DNA of 64,000 bases from Effrenium voratum. Taxonomy: Eukaryota; Sar; Dinophyceae; Suessiales; Symbiodiniaceae. Position 1 is the stretch's first letter. Each line of letters starts with the position of its first letter. A program made the position numbers and the translations under genes. Of the stretch, positions 30,844-39,463 are shown piece after piece. Location: NCBI GenBank assembly GCA_963377175.1, contig CAUJNA010000853.1, forward strand, positions 43,501-107,500, given 5' to 3'. Under the pieces are notes generated by a model that was not told the origin of the DNA, did no database searches, and saw only the letters and a list, made by a program, of their open reading frames with translations.

Positions 30844-30971
30844 GTGGCGACTCGCCCGCAGGCGGCTGAGATGCTGCCGCAGCTGAGGGAGCTGCTTCCA
30901 GAGGCGCGCGACATCGCGCGCGCTTGCGCTTTTGGGGCATCGGTGGACATCATTGGCATAGGGAGAACCAG
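30844..30971 (+). CDS. Internal exon, helical unknown protein
   Basis: The acceptor is GACCTGGCCAG (ends 30843) and the donor GAACCAG|GTCCAC (GT at 30972). The frame reads VATRPQAAEMLPQLRELLPE then ARDIARACAFGASVDIIGIG. 128 nt, phase 0 in and phase 2 out. Leu/Ala/Arg helix followed by a beta-like VDIIGIG. No family recognised. Confidence 0.55.
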
Positions 30972-31073
30972 GTCCACCCGCCGTTTTGGGCCATCCTCAT
31001 ACAAAACACGGCCGTATCTTCCCCCCCAAAAAAAAGAAAAAGAGACAAGTAAACATCTACCTGGAGTCTCCAT

Positions 31074-31136
31074 GACCCTGTAAAAATGGGGTCATAACCC
31101 CTTTCTTCTGGGTAATGACCCCATTCTTTCAGGGTC
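31074..31136. repeat. 63-bp near-perfect hairpin
   Basis: GACCCTG, ATGGGGTCAT, AACCC on the left pair with GGGTA, ATGACCCCAT, CAGGGTC on the right. Possibly a very short inverted-repeat element. Confidence 0.75.
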
Positions 31137-31449
31137 GTGGAGAAATAAATGAGAAGTTCCACTTCCTGCACAGCTCGTGCCAAAGGCACCGGCTGGGGAG
31201 CCTTCCCGGCTCGGTTGAAGGGATCGTTTGCAAACGAGCATGGGATGACCTGTTTCCCAACGAAGGTGACAACCTGGCTGGCTGGTTTGTGTTTGGTTGG
31301 TTTCGCCTCATTTGTCTGGTCCCAGTGTTACCATTCAGGATCGGTGGTTTCCACATCTGTCTGGTCCAGTGGGTGACCCTCCTTGGCCTTCGCCAAGAAG
31401 CAAACGAGCAAAATGGAGGTTTCCAATCAGCCGCCAGCTTCTGGGTCAT

Positions 31450-31545
31450 AGGTGTCCTTTTTGGGGTAGTGCGCTCAAAAATAGATGGCCCTGGTTTAGT
31501 TTTTTTTGTATATACCAGGCCCATCTGAGAGACCTGTGTTCCTTT
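31450..31545 (+). repeat. Family D element (partial)
   Basis: ATAGGTGTCCTTTTTGGGG...AATAGATGGCCCTGGTTTAG...ACCAGGCCCATC. + orientation, 3' end diverged. Confidence 0.55.
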
Positions 31546-31558
31546 TGGGTTGGCTCTT

Positions 31559-31683
31559 CTAGGTCCCCCAGTAGTGCCCTCTCTCATCCCTTTTTTGGGG
31601 GAGATTCGGTTCCCCTACTAAAATAAACTAGAGAGAAACAAACGGGGTACCCTTGTTCTAACCTCCAAAACTCGAGGACCTCG
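31559..31683 (+). repeat. Family A element, copy A2
   Basis: CTAGGTCCCCCAGTAGTGCC ... CTCGAGGACCTCG, flanked by TCTT on both sides (31555-31558, 31684-31687). It lies 13 bp before the exon at 31697. Confidence 0.75.
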
Positions 31684-31696
31684 TCTTGCCTCGCAG

Positions 31697-31759
31697 GTGC
31701 CTTCCATCTTCGGGCTCTTCGCCTTTCTGCAGGTCGCCGAGATCTTGGTCGACAGCGAG
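31697..31759 (+). CDS. Internal exon of 21 codons
   Basis: The acceptor is TTGCCTCGCAG (ends 31696) and the donor AGCGAG|GTCGGA (GT at 31760). It reads VPSIFGLFAFLQVAEILVDS + E. 63 nt, phase 0 both sides. Hydrophobic first half, possibly membrane-facing. No family recognised. Confidence 0.55.
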
Positions 31760-31888
31760 GTCGGAAGGGGTTTGTTTTTGGTTTTTCCCCCTGTCCGAGC
31801 GGTTCCCTTTTTTTGGCGTTTTTGTTTGTTTGTAGCGCGGATCGGCCATGTGGGTTGAGGGCCCTCAGGTTGTTAGTCTTTTGTTGGT

Positions 31889-31945
31889 TGGTTTAGTGGT
31901 TGGGTGTCAATTTAACCCACAAGTTAAACTTGCGGGGGATATGAC
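31889..31945 (+). repeat. Family I core hairpin
   Basis: GGTTTAGTGGTTGGGTGTCA...TTTAACCCACAAGTTAAACT, then TGCGGGGG. + orientation. Confidence 0.5.
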
Positions 31946-32133
31946 AGCTTGATTTTGTGGTCCATGGGAGGAAGGCATGCTTGGATTGGCCACGCGGAGG
32001 GAAGATTCCTGTTTGCACAAGGGGTGGTCAATTCCCTGCAAAAGGATTCGATGGTTTGCACCAGCCCTGGATTCGTACACCTTGCGGAAAAGAAGGGTGT
32101 GTGTGTGTGTGTGATTCCTCGGCAAACGCTAGA

Positions 32134-32210
32134 TCTTTGTTCGGTGAGGAGCAAATCAGACGGCCCTATGAGGGCCGTGAAGAGAACGAAGCCCGGCAAG
32201 GCGGACCCAT
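32134..32210 (+). CDS. Candidate exon ending at element B2
   Basis: The frame reads SLFGEEQIRRPYEGREENEA then RQGGPM and ends in phase 0 exactly at ATG|GTTGTTG, the start of B2. The downstream exon at 32396 starts in phase 0, so the join is in frame. The 5' end is uncertain. Confidence 0.45.
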
Positions 32211-32326
32211 GGTTGTTGTTGGGAAACATTTTTCACATTTTTGCTCATTGTGGTTTAGTGGTTGAAATCCAAATCCACTTAACTGCTAAAATTTAAATTT
32301 TCGCGCCCCTTCCAACGTCAACCAAG
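32208..32326 (+). repeat. Family B element, copy B2
   Basis: CATGGTTGTTGTTGGGAAAC ... CTTCCAACGTCAACCAAG. + orientation. Confidence 0.75.
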
Positions 32327-32395
32327 TACCGTTTCAGCGCTTTCGTTTTGCCCCCTTTCCCTTTTCCGCCGCCGTTTCCGTTTCCTTGAGCTCAG

Positions 32396-32605
32396 ACTCA
32401 AGCGACATCGCGCGATGACGTTTGGGGCATGCAGCTGATCTCGCGAAGCTTTCGTGCTGCGGTGAGCTCCGCAAAAAGGGCCGCCCAAGTCTCTGGAGTA
32501 AATCCTGATGTGCATCCCTTGAAAGCAGCTGAAGTGCTTGAGCTGCAGGCGTGCAACATTTCAAAGGCCGATTGTTCGCTGGTGCTTGCGGCACTTGGGG
32601 CTTAG
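32396..32605 (+). CDS. Candidate terminal exon, unknown protein
   Basis: A long pyrimidine tract (32338-32390) and CTCAG (ends 32395) precede the frame TQATSRDDVWGMQLISRSFR, AAVSSAKRAAQVSGVNPDVH, PLKAAEVLELQACNISKADC, SLVLAALGA and TAG (32603-32605). 210 nt, phase 0. Alternatively it ends at the donor-like GCTGCG|GTGAGC. The minus strand is open but less protein-like. No family recognised. Confidence 0.5.
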   Translation, partial: TQATSRDDVWGMQLISRSFRAAVSSAKRAAQVSGVNPDVHPLKAAEVLELQACNISKADCSLVLAALGA

Positions 32606-32980
32606 GCTCCTCGCTTTGGGGTTGCCCGGCCAGGCACCGGAAGGGGTCCATCAAGGGGTCCACCCTTAGAAAGAGAGCCCAAGCCAGAATCAAAGCCCGG
32701 GTAAGTGAAGGTTAGCAAGGGAAAGTCACAGCCAGAATTCGTTGCGGCCGCCTTTGTGGTTCTTTACATTGGTTTGGGTACACCATTTTGATGCCAGGTT
32801 TTGCTTGTAAAGTGACTCACTTTGAACCCTTGGGAAACCATTGTTTGTTGGCACTTACAGGGGCATCATCATTCCAGGCTTTCTTGGGTGCAGAATTGCG
32901 TCCATCCACATTATGTCTAAAGGTACCCCAAGACTCTCCGGACTCGCTGCCGAGCGGGGGTTTCTGACGCTGGCTCCGTC
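32606..32980. other. No gene recognised
   Basis: Intergenic or intronic. No repeat family recognised. Confidence 0.35.
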
Positions 32981-33055
32981 AGGAGAAGAGGGCCACCAAG
33001 GCCGCCGTCTATCGCCAGATGCAGCTGCGCTTGCGCTTCGAGCTGTACAGGGGGG
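32981..33055 (+). CDS. Candidate short basic exon
   Basis: After GCTCCGTCAG the frame reads EKRATKAAVYRQMQLRLRFE then LYRG. Helix-forming and basic. The donor is not clear (ACAG|GGGGG). Confidence 0.4.
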
Positions 33056-33668
33056 TGGCTGCTTCGTCGTGTTGAGAGGTGAGGCGGATAATGTGTCCGC
33101 CTCTCAATATGGGATCACTGAGATTCGGTTAGCCTTCTGGCTGCTTAGCGTCATTATTATCACAATTCCCTGCAATACTGGAGGAGTATGGGGAGGGGCC
33201 CTTAGATGTGGAGTTGCCAAACGCCCATCATACTGTCCGCCACACGAGGAACTCCAGCCCGGATGCCGAGGCTCTGCAAACAGCCCGGGGCGATTTTCAG
33301 GGTTCTTTCCTAAACCAGTTGGTGCCCTGCGGTTGGTCCTTCAGTTTTGAAAACCACCGCCTCGCGGTTTCTCTTGACGAAGGGCCAGGTCACATTGCTT
33401 TCTCACTGGGATCACCCATCTCGGAAGAGAGAATTAGAATGAATCCGGATGACATGATATCCCTTCCTATGTCATCTCTTCATTCTATGACATCACCAAG
33501 TGAGAGGGAACCATTTTGGCCAGAAGTCATGTTACCCCTGCCCTTCCGAAAAAAAATATAAAATATAAAATAAATTATTAAATAAATAAATAAATAAATA
33601 CATAAATAAATAAATAAAACAAAAATGGTTGAACATTGTCCAGGCCCATGGCCTTTCCCGCCTTTGAG
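33056..33668. other. No gene recognised; A-rich tetranucleotide tract
   Basis: 33551-33620 is (AAAT/AATA)n. Other parts show no supported exon. Confidence 0.4.
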
Positions 33669-33680
33669 ATCCTTTGAGAG

Positions 33681-33807
33681 GTCCCCCAGTAGTGCCCTTT
33701 TACCGTTTCTTTTTTGGGGGAGGGTTCCCTTACTATCCCTTACTAAAATAGACTACAGAAGAAAAATCGGGCACCAACTTATTCTAACCTCTCAAATCTG
33801 GAGGACC
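33681..33807 (+). repeat. Family A element, copy A3
   Basis: GTCCCCCAGTAGTGCC ... ATCTGGAGGACC. Flanked by a 12-bp direct repeat ATCCTTTGAGAG (33669-33680, 33808-33819). An intron running from GT (33681) to the AG of the right duplicate (33819) would restore the pre-insertion sequence exactly. Confidence 0.75.
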
Positions 33808-33819
33808 ATCCTTTGAGAG

Positions 33820-33985
33820 GGCCATCGCCCGAAGGCTTTGGGGTGAGGCTCGCTGCTCGTGGCTCGCGTCTCGAGCGAGCTTTGAGGCAAGCCTCCGGCG
33901 CCACCTGCCCGGTGTGCCTGGAAGAGTTGTCCGCGGAGCGCCGTGTTTTCGAACGAATCGCGGAGATGCGATGTGCCGGGCGTCG
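33820..33985 (+). CDS. Candidate exon with first half of a RING-type zinc finger
   Basis: The frame includes ALRQASGATCPVCLEELSAE then RRVFERIAEM. CPVCLEEL is the characteristic first Cys pair of RING fingers (ubiquitin ligases). A second frame (AIARRLWGEARCSWLASRAS) is also open, so the frame choice rests on the motif. The exon starts where A3's duplicate ends. The partner half may be at 35995. Confidence 0.45.
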
Positions 33986-34027
33986 TTCTGTTTTTGTTTT
34001 GTTGTTGCTCTTTTTTTGGGGTTGTTG

Positions 34028-34412
34028 TTTGGGATGGGTGGGTGGGTGGGTGGCTGGCTGGCTGGGTGGCTGGGTGGCTGGGTGGCTGGGTGGCTGGGTG
34101 GGTGGGTGGGTGTGTGGGTGGGTGGGTGGGTGGGTGGGTGGGTGGGTGGGTGGGTGGGTGGGTGGGTGGGTGGGTGGGTGGGTGAGTTTGTGGGTTTATG
34201 AATTTGTAAGTTTATGAATTTGTGGGTTTGCGGGTTTGTGGGTTTGTGGGTTTGTGGGTTTGTGGGTTTGTGGGTTTGTGGGTTTGTGCGTTTGTGCGTT
34301 TGTGCGTTTTTGCGTTTGTGCGTTTGTGCGCGTGCGCGTGTGCGTGTGCGTGCGCGCGCGCGCGCGCGCTCGCGCGCGCGTGGGTGTGTGTGTGTGTGTG
34401 TGTGTGTGAGAG
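34028..34412 (+). repeat. (GGGT)n, (GGTTTGTG)n, (GC)n and (GT)n block
   Basis: GGGTGGCT/GGGT tetramers (34035-34184), GGGTTTGT octamers (34210-34330), GCGCGC (34350-34378) and (TG)n to 34410. Long open frames across it are artefacts. Confidence 0.95.
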
Positions 34413-34502
34413 GGGGGAGCCCTTCTTGGTGGGTTTTAAGAACAATCCCAAGGGAAGCCAGCCATTTTGGGCGTGTCCTCTTTTTGTTTTGAGGGGGAGT
34501 TG

Positions 34503-34614
34503 AGTGACATTGGAGAACAGAAGAGTGGCGGAGAATTCGGGAAAGCTCACCGGAGAGGTGGGAAAATGGGCACCGAACAAGGTGGGACACCAACCATTTC
34601 GGCCTCGAATTCAT
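34503..34614 (+). CDS. Candidate exon upstream of element B3
   Basis: The frame reads TLENRRVAENSGKLTGEVGK then WAPNKVGHQPFRPRIH and ends ATT CAT G|GTTGTT in phase 1. The downstream exon begins with two bases completing a codon, so the reading frame runs through when B3 is spliced. The acceptor is probably GGAGTTGAG. Confidence 0.5.
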
Positions 34615-34731
34615 GGTTGTTGTTGGGAAAATTTTAACTTTTTCTGCTTATTGTGGTTTAGTGGGGATTTGGGAAATCCCCACTAAACTGCTAAAATTTA
34701 ATTTTTTGCTCCCCTTCCAGCGTCAACCAAG
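34612..34731 (+). repeat. Family B element, copy B3, acting as an intron
   Basis: CATGGTTGTTGTTGGGAAAA ... TTCCAGCGTCAACCAAG, with a 5-bp duplication GAATT (34607-34611, 34731-34735). GT at 34615 and AG at 34730-34731 define a 117-nt GT-AG intron joining two open frames. Confidence 0.75.
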
Positions 34732-34934
34732 AATTCTTGAGACAACCCCATTGGTGGCTTTTCAGCCGGAGAACCCTGGAGCTTCAAAATTGGTTTTCGG
34801 ATCGAGGCGAGTCCAAAAGAGGAGAATATGTTGGCATCAAGTTTGCGGGAAACATTCCTTTTGCGTGGCACCGCGAAGCTGAGCATCATGACAGGAACTG
34901 GCATAGGCGTGTAGCCAAACACATTCCGCCTGCT
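34732..34934 (+). CDS. Internal exon, unknown Trp/His-rich protein
   Basis: Opens after CAACCAAG and ends at GCCTGCT|GTAAGT (GT at 34935), a canonical donor. The frame includes LRQPHWWLFSRRTLELQNWF, SDRGESKRGEYVGIKFAGNI and PFAWHREAEHHDRNWHRRVA. 203 nt, leaves in phase 0. It continues in frame from the exon at 34503. No family recognised. Confidence 0.55.
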
Positions 34935-35288
34935 GTAAGTCGTACCTTCTCCGTACTTGTCTCAAATAGGGAGTCGACCCAAATGGATTTTGCATTCCTT
35001 TTGGTTTCCCTTACAAGGGTAGATTGCCTGGAATGGTTACGACCAACAGAAGGAGGTAAAGATTCTGTAGTTGTGAATCCTTCCTTTATCCAAAGCACAG
35101 CTTTCGCCTTCGCGAGTGAGTTGGTGCGTTTGGGTTCTCAGATACCTCCGGCATTGACCTAGTTTGAGCCTTCAAAGCCAACAGAGGGTCTTCCAAAAAG
35201 GAGATATCTTTCTTTTTGCATTTGTTGGCTCCCTTCAACAGAACAGTAAAGGGAATGAGAGTCCAAATTGGGATCTTTTCATTTTCAG

Positions 35289-35345
35289 CACCCCTCAGCG
35301 ACTGGGACAACGCCGCCCTTGGGCGAGCGTTGTGTGTATCTCAAA
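35289..35345 (+). CDS. Candidate short exon
   Basis: The acceptor CATTTTCAG is followed by a frame PLSDWDNAALGRALCVSQK. Short and protein-like. The donor is uncertain. Confidence 0.35.
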
Positions 35346-35994
35346 AGACCGGCGGCTTCTCCAAACCCGCACGTTGTTGTCTTCCTTTGGTGGTTGGAAC
35401 CAAAAGATGATCAGTTCAAACCCTACAATCCCGTGAGTGTTTTTTCAGGGCTACCCTTTCAGCTTTTTTTTTAAATAAACAAATGGAAACTACATTTTGC
35501 GTTGACACAGAAAAGCATACCCTCCCTTCATGTCCATGAGTTTCTTCCGGGTGTTGGGAATGAACCTGAAGGGTATTCCCTTAAAGGAAAACACAAAAAA
35601 GGTTAATAGCGGTCATTGCCTCATCTGCCGAGAACCACCACAACTACTTCTTCTTTGAGGGCACACGTGTGTGGGACTGGCTAGGGAAATCCGAGAGAAA
35701 TCAAGGGGTTTCGAGTCAAGAAAGAGGCAAGCCCTTTCCGAAAAAAATAAAGGGAAAAAACAACGAAGACTGGGGTCGGTTTCTTCTGGGCAAAACTGGG
35801 GGTTACTATACTCTGTTGTTCAAAGCGAATCGACCTTTTAACCTTTTGGTTTTCCCTTTTCGGTCCAATTTTTAGTTACTCCAAGAGGTGACATCACCTT
35901 CTGTTTCCGTTTCCAGGTGAAGCCAGGTTTCCCCCAGCAAAAAGGGTTCTGGGGTCGGGGAAAGTTCCGGGGGAAACCTGGAGACCAGCCATAG
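35346..35994. other. Intronic; family K copy K5
   Basis: 35545-35645 carries GGGTGTTGGGAATGAACC ... GGTCATTGCCTCATCTGCCG, a diverged family K element. No exon supported. Confidence 0.35.
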
Positions 35995-36107
35995 GAGACG
36001 CTGCTGGTCTCCCCCTGCTCCCACGGGGTCCACTGGAGCTGCTACGTGAGCTCGGTGCGCGCCAAGACGGCGCAAGCCGGGCGCTGCCTCATCTGCCGGA
36101 AGGCTGG
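35995..36107 (+). CDS. Candidate exon with second half of a RING-type zinc finger
   Basis: After CCAGCCATAG the frame reads ETLLVSPCSHGVHWSCYVSS then VRAKTAQAGRCLICRKAGG. PCSHGVHWSC fits C-x-H-x2-H-x2-C and CLICRK the last Cys pair of a RING-H2. Together with CPVCLEEL at 33.88 kb this would complete the metal ligands, although exon-like frames between them would insert an unusually long loop. Confidence 0.5.
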
Positions 36108-36639
36108 TGGGGTGGAAGGAGGGGTCCGGAAAAAAAAGGCGGGGAGGGGGGATGGGGGCTGGTGGGGAGCGGGGGTGGTGGGAGGACCTCACTCTTTGGG
36201 TTCCTGGACTTGAACAACTTCTTTTGGAAAGACACGAGCTTTAGTAAACAGGAAGTCTCGCTTCGTGTTTTGTTCTTCTTCTTTGTTTGTTGTGGGAAGT
36301 GTTTGCCTGACTTGCCTTACGTACAGTGTTGGATTTTTAGGGTCGCCTGATGCTGATGTTGCCTGCGCCATCAAGTGTTCATGGGGTTGAGACGGCGATG
36401 CATTCAAAGCGAAAGGGAAGCTGCGCCAACCGCCATCCTGGTCCCCGATTTTGAAAAGCTCAAAAACCGTCTGATCTCTTAGCCCTGACTACAACCCCTT
36501 TCACATGGGTGTGTGTCAAAACAGAGAACCCCTTTGCTCTCCCTAAACCAACTTTCGAAGAAAACAAGAACACGACCCCCTCATCAAGCAGCCCCCCGCC
36601 GCAAATAAGGCGCTTCCCAGCTTCTTTCTCCACTGGCCC

Positions 36640-37012
36640 ATGTGGATTTCATGTCTATTTAACCTTGGGGCTTGGCGCCGGGAATCAAAGGACCTGGGTA
36701 TCTCATTTGTGTTGGGAATGAGTACTCGGTCTGGGCAAAATATCCTCGGAGGTGTTGGAAGCATTTATGAAGCCCCAAACTGGGAATCAACTGGGTGGTT
36801 TCATGTGCGTTTCCCAACAAACACCAAAGCAACACACCCTCATTTGGAGCCCGTGCCTGGACCCAGGAGGAACCATGTCCAAATGTCCAAATCCTGTTTA
36901 TACTGCAATCGCATGATTTTTTGGTCCGAGGTGTGCAACTGGTCTAACATCCTCATTGGCCGGCTCGTCCGCGAGTTTCAAGGCCGGGCAGCGTGCTATG
37001 ATCTGTTGATGA
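36640..37012 (+). CDS. Candidate ORF/exon running into a Met-run microsatellite
   Basis: The open frame has LGAWRRESKDLGISFVLGMS, SQ-rich and aromatic segments, SKSCLYCNRMIFWSEVCNWS and LIGRLVREFQGRAACYDLLM, then continues into (ATG)n. Protein-like throughout. Splice sites unknown. No family recognised. Confidence 0.4.
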
Positions 37013-37290
<278 letters not shown>

Positions 37291-37842
37291 ATGATAATGT
37301 TAGACCAAGAGGTACCAGTTCAAATTTACACTCTAGGGCTCACTCAGCCACCTGATTTGGTCAAGCACGAGGCTTTGATCCCAAACCGAACCTGTTTGGC
37401 CAGGTACCTCATGTTCATCCCAACCTGCTGAGCAGTGTAAGCACCTTTGGGCATTTGGCCCCGCTTTGCTATGCAAAGGCTTCATGTTGCCGATGATCAT
37501 GGAGGAGAATTGGGCCGCCCGGCTGGCCCTTCTTCTGTTGACCCCGGATTGATGAACCCCTGGTTGATGAAGCAGGGGATGTCCCATTTAAGAGTTTTTT
37601 TTGGGGTATGCATGCACAGAGTTGATTTATCCACGGCTGGCACTTGTTTCTGTAAGTTTACTCTACTCCACTCCACACAGCCCTACTCTTCTCTGCTATC
37701 GTCAACGATGATATCCATGTTTGCGCGGCACGCGCGCACGAGCCTCGCAACCCCGGGCTCGAGTTCTGTACAGAGCGCGCGCAGGCAACACGATCAGCAC
37801 GTCTTTGAGCAGCAGCTTTCGGCCTGCAGTTTGCCCATGAAA
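37291..37842. other. No firm gene; family F fragment and possible exon
   Basis: 37538-37590 matches family F (TTGACCCCGGATTGATGAAC). 37700-37842 has an open frame MISMFARHARTSLATPGSSS then VFEQQLSACSLPMK reaching element A4. Confidence 0.35.
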
Positions 37843-37846
37843 GTGA

Positions 37847-37958
37847 CTAGGTCCCCCACTAGTGCCCTTTTACCCTTTTTTGGGGGAGGGTTCCCCTACT
37901 AAAATAGACTACAGAAAAAAGGGCACCCTTATTCTAACCTCTCTACTGGAGGACCCAG
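37847..37958 (+). repeat. Family A element, copy A4
   Basis: CTAGGTCCCCCACTAGTGCC ... CTACTGGAGGACCCAG, flanked by GTGA (37843-37846 and 37959-37962). Splicing from GTGACT (37843) to CCAG (37958) removes exactly one duplicate plus the element. Confidence 0.8.
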
Positions 37959-38255
37959 GTGACCTTCAAGGATTCCTGGATATACATTTGAGAGAGGGAG
38001 ATTGCACAAGGAGATTGGGGACGAGAGATTGAGCCAGGCGATGCCAAGTTTTTCAACGCATTTGTGTGCAAAAACTCTACTCGGAACACCCACTCACGGT
38101 GCAACACTTTTGGTCCACCCGCTTTTTAGTCATCCGTTTTCCTTCCCAGGGTTTGCCTATTTTATGTTTGATTTTCTTGACGCAACATCGTTGATTTCTC
38201 TTGGATTTCCCTTGTAGCCAGTCCCACAGACGTGTGCCCTCAAAAGAAGAACAGC
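37959..38255. other. No gene recognised
   Basis: Short open frames only. Confidence 0.35.
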
Positions 38256-38370
38256 TTGCTGGTGCTCAGCAGGGAATGAGAAATGGAACGACCCCGCCTA
38301 TAAACCATTTTTTTGGTTTTCTTCAATTAAGGGGACCCAAAACGGTTCATTCCAAGTCATCCTAGAGCAG
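38256..38370 (+). repeat. Family K element
   Basis: AGCTTGCTGGTGCTCAGCAG then GGAATGAGAAATGG ... GGTTCATTCCAAG. The left end is the exact complement type of the right end at 17942. Confidence 0.55.
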
Positions 38371-38614
38371 CGGCAAGAGCACTAGCCAGTCCCAAAACCT
38401 CACAGATCCTGGAAGACCGGGCCCCAAAGGTCAGGTTCCGTGTTCATCGGGTGGCAGGGGTGGCTCCAACAAGCAAACCCCTGCCTTTTTCCAGAGGGAT
38501 GGGCAACCACTCCTAACCGAACCCTCCGATTCGGCGGCAACCACCAAACCAACGAGGGATCCGCTGATCTTGTAGGTGCCCCAATTTCAGGAAACAACTG
38601 TAAGAAACAACAAA

Positions 38615-38724
38615 CATGGGTGTCCTTTTTGGCGGCTTTGGTAGAAAAATCGATGGCCCTGGTTTACCTGGTGGTTTACTCATCTACCAGGGCCCTGGCT
38701 ATTTCCCCTAAAAGGACACCCATG
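38615..38724 (+). repeat. Family D element with 8-bp target duplication
   Basis: Perfect 11-bp terminal inverted repeats CATGGGTGTCC / GGACACCCATG; core TACCTGGTGGTTTACTCAT. Flanked by ACAACAAA (38607-38614 and 38725-38732). An 8-bp duplication is typical of hAT-type transposons. Confidence 0.8.
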
Positions 38725-38733
38725 ACAACAAAT

Positions 38734-38934
38734 CTAGGGGTTGATTCCTTGTCCATTCTTTTCAACCCTCGTTCTTTTCTCCATAACCGGAACCGTTTCC
38801 CCTCAAGTTCTGCGGGTTTTCTGGGAAGATTCGGATTTTTGGAAAGAATTTGGGAAGTGTCCCCTAGATTTTCAGGAGATGGACACCGAAGGGTGGACAT
38901 GGATTTGGATGTCGGCCTTTGATGAGTGCCCTAG
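38734..38934 (+). repeat. Family C element, copy C1
   Basis: CTAGGGGTTGATTCCTTGTC ... CCCTAGATTTTCAGGAGATG ... GATGAGTGCCCTAG, directly adjacent to the D element. Inverted homologues at 44915 and 61413. Confidence 0.65.
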
Positions 38935-39110
38935 AGGACGTGTCCCCTGGAGCAAAAGGCGGGGATTTTCCATTCGATTCACGCGCCGAGGCCTCCGCCA
39001 CAGAGGACCCCCCGGGGGAGTTCCTGGTGGCCTCGGTGTGCGCGGACCTCTCGGAGCAGCTGCCGCTGCTGGAGGAGGTGTCCATGACGCAGGCGCCGAT
39101 GTTCGGACGG
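38935..39110 (+). CDS. Candidate exon, acidic/helical unknown protein
   Basis: Starts at the TAG end of C1. The frame reads DVSPGAKGGDFPFDSRAEAS, ATEDPPGEFLVASVCADLSE and QLPLLEEVSMTQAPMFG. Very protein-like; the minus frames are Pro/Arg-rich. The donor is not clear. No family recognised. Confidence 0.5.
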
Positions 39111-39189
39111 GGGCCATCTAACCGAGGGCGCTTGGGGGCCATCGGTTTTTGCCAAAAGAAAAGAAGAAGCAGAGCTAAGCACGGGTGGC

Positions 39190-39296
39190 CAACATATGTT
39201 TTGGTTTTCCCCTGTGGGTTTTAACGGGAATCGACTTCACTAGTGGAAATATTCTTTCTTTTTTTTTTACAGGGGACTTAAAGCAAATGGAGGATG
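39190..39296 (+). repeat. Family J element, copy J1, with acceptor-like end
   Basis: ATATGTTTTGGTTTTCCCCT...TTTTAACGGGAATC ... CTTTTTTTTTTACAGGGGAC, then TTAAAGCAAATGGAGG. A second copy at 59385. TGGCC lies on both sides. Confidence 0.6.
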
Positions 39297-39366
39297 GCCT
39301 TGGCGTTTGGGGCCATGGATTTGCCGAAAAAACCAAGCTGAACACGAGTAGCCAGCCTAAGGATCA
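39280..39366 (+). CDS. Candidate exon between J1 and A5
   Basis: After TTTTTACAG the frame DLKQMEDGLGVWGHGFAEKT then KLNTSSQPKDH runs to CACTAG at the start of A5. Protein-like but short. Confidence 0.35.
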
Positions 39367-39463
39367 CTAGGTCCCCCAGTAGTCCTTTTAGGAAGGTCTC
39401 CCTACTAAAATAGACTACAGAAAAAGGGTACCCTTATTCTAGCCTCTCTACTGGAGGACCTAG
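39367..39463 (+). repeat. Family A element, copy A5
   Basis: CTAGGTCCCCCAGTAGTCC ... CTCTACTGGAGGACCTAG, flanked by ATCA on both sides (39363-39366, 39464-39467). 97 bp, the shortest copy. Confidence 0.85.

Noticed and set aside
34214..34614. Large minus-strand ORF with PTHPPTHPP and HTHTH repeats
   Set aside because: Generated by GGGT and TG repeats.
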